The position numbers and the translations under genes were made by a program. The notes below the pieces were generated by a model. It was given only the letters and a program-made list of their open reading frames with translations, was not told the DNA's origin and searched no databases. Of a DNA stretch of 64,000 bases, positions 55,738 to 64,000 are shown in pieces; the first letter of the stretch is position 1, and every line of letters begins with the position of its first letter. The DNA is taken from positions 3,410,001 through 3,474,000 of the forward strand of contig NW_027473318.1 of NCBI RefSeq assembly GCF_050947335.1. The letters are read 5' to 3'. Origin of the DNA: Megachile rotundata. Lineage: Eukaryota; Arthropoda; Insecta; Hymenoptera; Megachilidae.

Positions 55738-58463
55738 TTATGATTGTATGATTGTGATTGTATGATTGTCATGGTATGATTGTGATGGTATGATTGTGAT
55801 TGTATGATTGCGATCGTATGATTGTGATTGTATGATTATGATTGTATGATTGTGATTGCATGATTGTGATTTTACGATTGTGATTGTATGTTTATGATTG
55901 TATTTTTGTGATTTTATGATTGTGATTGTATGATTGTGATTGTATGATTGTGATTGTATGATTGCGATTGTATGAATCCGACTGTATGATTGTGATTGCA
56001 TAATTGTGATTGTATGATTGTGATTGTATGATTGTGATTGTATGATTGTGATTGTATGATTGTGATTGTATGATTGTGATTGTATGATTGTGATTGTATG
56101 ATTGTGATTGTATGAATGCGATTGTATGATTGTGATTGCATAATTGTGATTGTATGATTGTGATTGTATGATTGCGATTGTATGATTGTGATTGTATGAT
56201 TGTGATGTATGATTGTAATTGTATGATTATGATTGTATGATTGTGATTGTATGATTGTCATGGTATGATTGTGATGGTATGATTGTGATTGTATGATTGC
56301 GATCGTTTGATTCTGATTGTATGATTATGGTTGTATGATTGTGATTGTATGATTGCGATTGTATGATTGTGATTGTATGTTTATGATTGTATTTTTGTGA
56401 TTTTATGATTGTGATTGTATGATTGTGATTGTACGATTGTGATTGTATGATTGCGATTGTATGAATGCGATTGTATGATTGTGATTGCATAATTGTGATT
56501 GTATGATTGTGATTGTATGATTGTGATTGTATGATTGTGATTGTATGATTGTGATTGTATGATTGTGATTGTATGATTGTGATTGTATGAATGCGATTGT
56601 ATGATTGTGATTGCATAATTGTGATTGTATGATTGTGATTGTATGATTGTGATTGTATGTTTGCGATTGTATGATTGTGATGTTATGATTGTGTTTGTAT
56701 GATTGTCATTGTATGATTGTGATTGTATGAGTGTGATTGTCTGATTGTGGTTGTGCGTTTGTGATTGTACGATTGTGAATGTACGATTGTGATTGTATGA
56801 TTGTGGTTGTATGAATATGATTGTATGATTGTGATTGCATGATTGTGATTGTATGATTGTGATTGTATGATTGTGATTGTATGTTTGCGATTGTATGATT
56901 GTGATGTTATGATTGTGTTTGTATGATTGTGATTGTATGATTGTGATTGTATGAGTGTGATTGTCTGATTGTGGTTGTGCGTTTGTGATTGTACGATTGT
57001 GAATGTACGATTGTGATTGTATGATTGTGGTTGTATGAATATGATTGTATGATTGTGATTGCATGATTGTGATTGTATGATTGTGATTGTATGATTGTGA
57101 TTGAATGCTTGTGACTGTATGTCTGTGATTGTATGATTGTGATTGTACGATTGTGATTGTATGATTGTGATTGTATGATTGTGATTGTATGATTGTGAAA
57201 GTATGATTGTGATTCTATGATTGTGATTGTATGATTGTGATTGTATGATTGCGATTGTATGATTGTGATTGTCTGATTGTGGTTGTGCGATTGTGATTGT
57301 ACGATTGTGATTGTACGATTGTGATTGTACGATTGTGATTGTATGATTGTGATAGTATGATTGTGATTGTATGACTGTGATTGTATGACTGTGATTGTAT
57401 GATTGTGATTGTATGATTGTGATTGTATGATTGTGAAAGTATGATTGTGATTCTATGATTGTGATTCTATGATTGTCATTGTATGATTGTGATTGTATGA
57501 TTGTGATTGTCTGATTGTGTTTGTGCGATTGTGATTGTACGATTGTGATTGTACGATTGTGATTGTATGATTGTGATTGTATGATTATGATTGTATGATT
57601 GTGATTGTATGATTGTGATGTATGATCTTAATTGTATGATTATGATTGTATGATTGTGATTGTATGATTATGATTGTATTTTTGTGATTTTATGATTGTG
57701 ATTGTATGATTGTGATTGTATGATTGTGATTGTATGATTGCGATTGTATGAATGCGATTGTACGATTGTGATTGCATAATTGTGATTGTATGATTGTGAT
57801 TGTATGATTGTGATTGTCTGATTGTGGTTGTATGATTGTGATTGTATGATTGAGATTGTATGATTGTGATTGTATGCTTGCGATTGTATGATTGTGATTG
57901 TATGATTTTGATTGTATGATTGTGATTGTATGATTGTGATTGTATGATTGTGATTGTATGATTGTATTTGGGAGATTGTATTTGGGAGATTGTAATTGTA
58001 TGATTGCGATTGTATGATTGTGATTGTATGATTGCGATTGTATGATTGTGATTGTATGATTGTATTTGGGAGATTGTATTTGTGCGATTGTGATTGTACG
58101 ATTGTGATTGTACGATTGTGATTGTCTGATTGTGGTTGTGCGATTGTGATTGTACGATTGTGATTGTACGATTGTGATTGTACGATTGTGATTGTATGAT
58201 TATGATTGTATGATTGTGATTGCATGATTGTGATTGTATGATTGTGATTGTATGATTGTGATTGTATGATTGTATTTGGGAGATTGTATTTGTGCGATTG
58301 TGATTGTACGATTGTGATTGTACGATTGTGATTGTATGATTATGATTGTATGATTGTGATTGCATGATTGTGATTGTATGATTGTGATTGCATGATTTTG
58401 AATGCATGATTGTGATTGTATGATTGTGATTGTATGATTGTGATTGTATGATTGTGATTGTAT

Positions 58464-61400
58464 GATTCTATTTGGGAGATTGTATTTGGGAGATTGTATT
58501 TGGGAGATTGTAATTGTATGATTGCGATTGTATGATTGTGATTGTGTGATTGCGATTGTATGATTGTGATTGTATGATTGTATTTGGGAGATTGTATTTG
58601 TGCGATTGTGATTGTACGATTGTGATTGTACGATTGTGATTTTCTGATTGTGGTTGTGCGATTGTGATTGTACGATTGTGATTGTACGATTGTGATTGTA
58701 CGATTGTGATTGTATGATTATGATTGTATGATTGTGATTGCATGATTGTGATTGTATGATTGTGATTGTATGATTGTGAGTGTATGATTGTGATTGTATG
58801 ATTGTATTTGGGAGATTGTATTTGTGCGATTGTGATTGTACGATTGTGATTGTACGATTGTGATTGTCTGATTGTGGTTGTGCGATTGTGATTGTACGAT
58901 TGTGATTGTACGATTGTGATTGTACGATTGTGATTGTATGATTATGATTGTATGATTGTGATTGCATGATTGTGATTGTATGATTGTGATTGCATGATTT
59001 TGAATGCATGATTGTGATTGTATGATTGTGATTGTATGATTGTGATTGTATGATTGTGATTGTATGATTGTGATTGTATGATTGTGATTGTATGATTGTG
59101 ATTGTATGATTGTGATTGTATGATTGTGATAGTATGATTGTGATTGTATGATTGTGATTGTATGATTGTGATTGTATGATTGTATTTGGGAGATTGTATT
59201 TCGGAGATTGTAATTGTATGATTGCGATTGTATGATTGTGATAGTATGATTGCGATTGTATGATTGTGATTGTATGATTGTGATTGTATGATTGTGATTG
59301 TATGATTGTATTTGGGAGATTGTATTTGGGAGATTGTATTTGGGAGGTTGTAATTGTATGATTGCGATTGTATGATTGTGATTGCATGATTTTGAATGTA
59401 TGATTGTGATTGTATGATTGTGATTGTATGATTGTAATTGTATGATTCTGATTGTATGGTTGTGATTGTATGATTGTGATTGTATGATTGTGATTGTATG
59501 ATTATGATTGTATTTTTGTGATTTTATGGTTGTGATTGTATGATTGTGATTGTATGATTGTGATTGTATGATTGTGATTGTATGATTGCGATTGTATGAA
59601 TGCGATTGTATGAATGTGATTGCATAATTGTGATTGTATGATTGTGATTGTATGATTGTGATTGTATGATTGTGATTGTATGATTGTAATTGTATGATTA
59701 TGATTGTATGATTGTGATTGTATGATTGAGATTGTATGATTGTGATTGTATGCTTGCGATTGTATGATTGTGATTGTATGATTGTGATTGTATGATTGTG
59801 ATTGTATGATTGTGATTGTATGATTGTGATTGTATGATTGTGATTGTATGATTGTGATTGTATGATTGTATTTGGGAGATTGTATTTGGGAGATTGTATT
59901 TGGGAGATTGTAATTGTATGATTGCGATTGTATGATTGTGATTGTATGATTGCGATTGTATGATTGTGATTGTATGATTGTATTTGGGAGATTGTATTTG
60001 TGCGATTGTGATTGTACGATTGTGATTGTACGATTGTGATTTTCTGATTGTGGTTGTGCGATTGTGATTGTACGATTGTGATTGTACGATTGTGATTGTA
60101 CGATTGTGATTGTATGATTATGATTGTATGATTGTGATTGCATCATTGTGATTGTATGATTGTGATTGTATGATTGTGAGTGTATGATTGTGATTGTATG
60201 ATTGTATTTGGGAGATTGTATTTGTGCGATTGTGATTGTACGATTGTGATTGTACGATTGTGATTGTCTGATTGTGGTTGTGCGATTGTGATTGTACGAT
60301 TGTGATTGTACGATTGTGATTGTACGATTGTGATTGTATGATTGTGATTGCATGATTGTGATTGTATGATTGTGATTGCATGATTTTGAATGCATGATTG
60401 TGATTGTATGATTGTGATTGTATGATTGTGATTGTATGATTGTGATTGTATGATTGTGATTGTATGATTGTGATTGTATGATTGTGATAGTATGATTGTG
60501 ATTGTATGATTGTGATTGTATGATTGTGATTGTATGATTGTATTTGGGAGATTGTATTTGGGAGATTGTGATTGTATGATTGTGATGTATGTTTGTAATT
60601 GTATGATTATGATTGTATGATTGTGATTGTATGATTGAGATTGTATGATTGTGATTGCATGACTGTGACTGTATGATTGTGATTGTATGATTGTGATTGT
60701 ATGATTGAGGTTGTATGATTGTGATTGTATGATTGCGATTGTATGATTGTGATTGTATGATTGCGATTGTATGATTGTGATTGTATGATTGTGATTGTAT
60801 GATTGTGACTGTATGATTGTGATTGTATGATTGTGATTGTACGATTGTGATTGTATGATTGTGATTGTATGATTGTGAAAGTATGATTGTGATTCTATGA
60901 TTGTGATTGTATGATTGTGATTGTATGATTGTGATTGTCTGATTGTGGTTGTGCTATTGTGATTGTACGATTGTGATTGTACGATTGTGATTGTATGATT
61001 GTGATTGTATGATTATGATTGTATGATTGTGATTGTATGATTGTGATTGTATGATTGTGATGTATGATTGTAATTGTGTGATTGCGATGTATGACTGTAA
61101 TTGTATGATTGTGATTGTATGATTGTGATTGTATGATTGTGATTGTATGATTGTGATAGTATCATTGTTATTGTATTATTGTGATTGTATGATTGTGATT
61201 GTATGATTGCGATTGTATGATTGTGATTGTATGATTGTGATGTATGTTTGTAATTGTATGATTATGATTGTATGATTGTGATTGTATGATTGAGATTGTA
61301 TGATTGTGATTGTATGATTGTGATTGCATGATTGTGACTGTATGATTGTGATTGTATGATTGTGATTGTATGATTGAGATTGTATGATTGTGATTGTATG

Positions 61401-64000
61401 ATTGCGATTGTATGATTGTGATTGTATGATTTTGAATGTATGATTGTGATTGTATGATTGTGATTGTATGATTGTGATTGTATGATTCTGATTGTATGAT
61501 TGTGATTGTATGATTGTGATTGTATGATTGTGATAGTATGATTGTGATTGTATGATTGTGATTGTATGATTGTGATTGTATGATTGTGATTGTATAATTG
61601 TATTTGGGAGATTGTATTTGGGAGATTGTATTTGGGAGATTGTATTTGGGAGATTGTAATTGTATGATTGCGATTGTATGATTGTGATTGTATGATTGCG
61701 ATTGTATGATTGTGATTGTATGATTGTGATGTATGATTGTAATTGTATGATTATGATTGTATGATTGTGATTGTATGATTGTCATGGTATGATTGTGATG
61801 GTATGATTGTGATTGTATGATTGCGATCGTATGATTGTGATTGTATGATTATGATTGTATGATTGTGATTGTATGATTGTGATTTTACGATTGTGATTGT
61901 ATGTTTATGATTGTATTTTTGTGATTTTATGATTGTGATTGTATGATTGTGATTGTATGATTGTGATTGTATGATTGCGATTGTATGAATGCGACTGTAT
62001 GATTGTGATTGCATAATTGTGATTGTATGATTGTGATTGTAAGATTGTGATTGTATGATTGTGATTGTATGATTGTGATTGTATGATTGTGATTGTATGA
62101 TTGTGATTGTATGAATGCGATTGTATGATTGTGATTGCATAATTGTGATTGTATGATTGTGATTGTATGATTGCGATTGTATGATTGTGATTGTATGATT
62201 GTGATTGTATGACTGTGATTGTATGATTGTGATTGTATGATTGTGATCGTATCATTGTTATTGTATTATTGTGACGGTATGATTGTGATTGTATGATTGT
62301 GATTGTATGATTGCGATTGTATGATTGTGATTGTATGATTGTGATGTATGTTTGTAATTGTATGATTATGATTGTATGATTGTGATTGTATGATTGAGAT
62401 TGTATGATTGTGATTGTATGATTGTGATTGCATGATTGTGACTGTATGATTGTGATTGTATGATTGTGATTGTATGATTGAGATTGTATGATTGTGATTG
62501 TATGATTGCGATTGTATGATTGTGATTGTATGATTGCGATTGTATGATTGTGATTGTATGATTGTGATTGTATGATTGTGATTGTATGATTGTGATTGTA
62601 TGATTGTGATTGTATGATTGTGACTGTATGATTGTGATTGTATGATTGTGATTGTACGATTGTGATTGTATGACTGTATTTGGAAGATTGTATTTGGGAG
62701 ATTGTATTTGGGAGATTGTAATTGTATGATTGTGATTGTATAACTGTGATTGTATGATTGCGATTGTATGATTGTGATTGTATGATTGTGATGTATGATT
62801 GTAATTGTATGATTGCGATGTATGACTGTAATTGTATGATTGTGATTGCATGATTTTGAATGTATGATTGTGATTGTATGATTGTGATTGTATGATTGTG
62901 ATTGTATGATTCTGATTGTATGATTGTGATTGTATGATTGTGATTGTATGATTGTGATTGTATGATTGTGATAGTATGATTGTGATTGTATGATTGTGAT
63001 TGTATGATTGTGATTGTATGATTGTGATTGTATGATTGTATTTGGGAGATTGTATTTGGGAGATTGTATTTGGGAGATTGTATTTGGGAGATTGTAATTG
63101 TATGATTGCGATTGTATGATTGTGATTATATGATTGCGACTGTATGATTGTGATTGTATGATTGTGATGTATGATTGTAATTGTATGATTATGATTGTAT
63201 GATTGTGATTGTATGATTGTCATGGTATGATTGTGATGGTATGATTGTGATTGTATGATTGCGATCGTATGATTGTGATTGTATGATTATGATTGTATGA
63301 TTGTGATTGCATGATTGTGATTTTACGATTGTGATTGTATGTTTATGATTGTATTTTTGTGATTTTATGATTGTGATTGTATGATTGTGATTGTATGATT
63401 GTGATTGTATGATTGCGATTGTATGAATCCGACTGTATGATTGTGATTGCATAATTGTGATTGTATGATTGTGATTGTATGATTGTGATTGTATGATTGT
63501 GATTGTATGATTGTGATTGTATGATTGTGATTGTATGATTGTGATTGTATGATTGTGATTGTATGATTGTGATTGTATGAATGCGATTGTATGATTGTGA
63601 TTGCATAATTGTGATTGTATGATTGTGATTGTGTGATTGCGATTGTATGATTGTGATTGTATGATTGTGATGTATGATTGTAATTGTATGATTATGATTG
63701 TATGATTGTGATTGTATGATTGTCATGGTATGATTGTGATGGTATGATTGTGATTGTATGATTGCGATCGTTTGATTCTGATTGTATGATTATGGTTGTA
63801 TGATTGTGATTGTATGATTGCGATTGTATGATTGTGATTGTATGTTTATGATTGTATTTTTGTGATTTTATGATTGTGATTGTATGATTGTGATTGTATG
63901 ATTGTGATTGTATGATTGCGATTGTATGAATGCGATTGTATGATTGTGATTGCATAATTGTGATTGTATGATTGTGATTGTATGATTGTGATTGTATGAT
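58464..64000 (+). repeat. Third copy of part of S1 (copy c), runs off the window
   Basis: This is collinear with 50,721 to about 56,535. Offsets are 7,743 bp at the rare GATTCTATTTGGG unit (50,721 and 58,464), 7,757 bp from about 59,500, 7,451 bp from about 61,750 and 7,465 bp at the end. The 306-bp step is a deletion in this copy near 61,430. The left junction is in canonical repeats between about 58,400 and 58,463. At one variant site (GACTG near 52,072) copy b differs while copies a and c agree. Confidence 0.87.
61751..63188 (+). repeat. 1.44 kb HOR unit in S1c
   Basis: This is the third-copy counterpart of 54,300-55,737 at a 7,451-bp offset, with the same landmarks and the same 1,438-bp length to the following short unit at 63,189. 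The 129-residue minus-strand translation at its left end (61,751-62,140) is identical to those at 28,561-28,950 and 54,300-54,689. Confidence 0.85.

Larger units (their letters stand above)
46516..58463 (+). repeat. Large duplicated segment S1, copy b (about 11.9 kb)
   Basis: This is the second copy of 21,001-34,147. Over long stretches the two are almost free of substitutions: translating 53,411-54,334 and 27,672-28,595 on the minus strand gives the same 307 residues. Relative to copy a it lacks 28 bp near 47,300, has 294 bp extra near 50,678-50,971, and lacks one 1,423-bp tandem unit near 55,000. On its left it abuts sequence of the 31.9/35.7/45.7 kb type, so the H-type fragment at 46,516-47,820 sits in a foreign context. 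Confidence 0.88.
1..64000 (+). repeat. 14-bp satellite array, unit GATTGTATGATTGT, fills the window
   Basis: Every line of the window reads as head-to-tail copies or single-step variants of GATTGTATGATTGT, always in the same orientation, about 4,500 units. The unit is itself two GATTGT cores at alternating 8- and 6-bp spacing. Most variants keep the 14-bp length; the commonest exception is a 13-bp unit containing GATGTAT. The canonical + strand contains no C, so C marks variant units. No unique sequence, rRNA, tRNA, transposon or gene-like codon pattern is visible on either strand. Both ends are inside the array, so its true length is unknown. Location in heterochromatin is an inference from size and composition. 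Confidence 0.98.

Noticed and set aside
1..64000. CRISPR array
   Set aside because: There are no unique spacers. The sequence between any two repeat cores is the same repeat, and variants are shared among many units.
1..64000. PUF/Pumilio-type RNA sites (UGUAUGAU) or HMG/SOX-type ATTGT sites in every unit
   Set aside because: UGUAUGAU matches only the UGUA half of the PUF consensus. ATTGT cores are inevitable from the unit's composition. Density alone is not evidence of binding.
1..64000. Interspersed transposon, rRNA or tRNA inside the array
   Set aside because: Scanning every line found no interruption longer than a unit that departs from the 14-bp pattern.
1..64000. Inverted blocks or a strand switch within the array
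   Set aside because: The GATTG orientation is on the plus strand throughout; no CAATC-dominated stretch occurs on the plus strand.

Overview
The whole 64 kb window is one uninterrupted head-to-tail satellite array. Its canonical unit is the 14-bp sequence GATTGTATGATTGT (+ strand), roughly 4,500 units. I see no unique-sequence island, gene, RNA gene, transposon, CRISPR array or inversion. The array runs off both ends of the window. The + strand of the canonical unit has 4 G, 3 A, 7 T and no C, so the array is about 29% GC with near-maximal strand asymmetry. A satellite of this size points to a eukaryotic chromosome (heterochromatic, pericentromeric or subtelomeric). No diagnostic gene lets me name the organism.

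The information lies in the unit variants and their order. Recurrent variants are: the TTTGGGA class (GATTGTATTTGGGA), the TACGATT and TGCGATT classes that carry CpG, the 13-bp unit ending GATGTAT followed by a GTAATTGTAT unit, and landmarks such as GATTATG, GTCATGG, GCGATCGT, TTTTTGTGATTTTATG and GCATAATTG. These give higher-order repeats (HORs) at several scales.

Layout: 1-1,913 is a 'K-type' block that reappears at about 23,341-25,050 and 48,828-50,523. From 1,962 to about 22,330 lie four-and-a-half copies of an 'H-type' HOR of about 3.7-5.4 kb, one of which holds its own 1.1 kb tandem duplication. From 21,001 to 34,147 is a 13.1 kb segment repeated at 46,516-58,463 (offset 25,515 falling stepwise to 24,316 bp). 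Part of the second copy (50,721 to about 56,535) is repeated again at 58,464-64,000. Between the two big copies, 34.5-40.1 kb is a tandem pair of 2.7-2.85 kb units and 41.5-46.2 kb a tandem pair of 2.3-2.46 kb units. Copies differ by few substitutions and by whole-unit indels, as expected from recent unequal exchange or amplification.

Long open frames on the - strand are a by-product of the repeat. Its reverse complement contains no stop codon, and because 14 is not a multiple of 3, all three - frames encode the same 14-residue periodic peptide (QSQSYNHNHTITII). They start where GCAT variants supply ATG and stop where GATTATG variants supply TAA. I annotate no CDS. HOR boundaries below are good to about one or two units unless stated.
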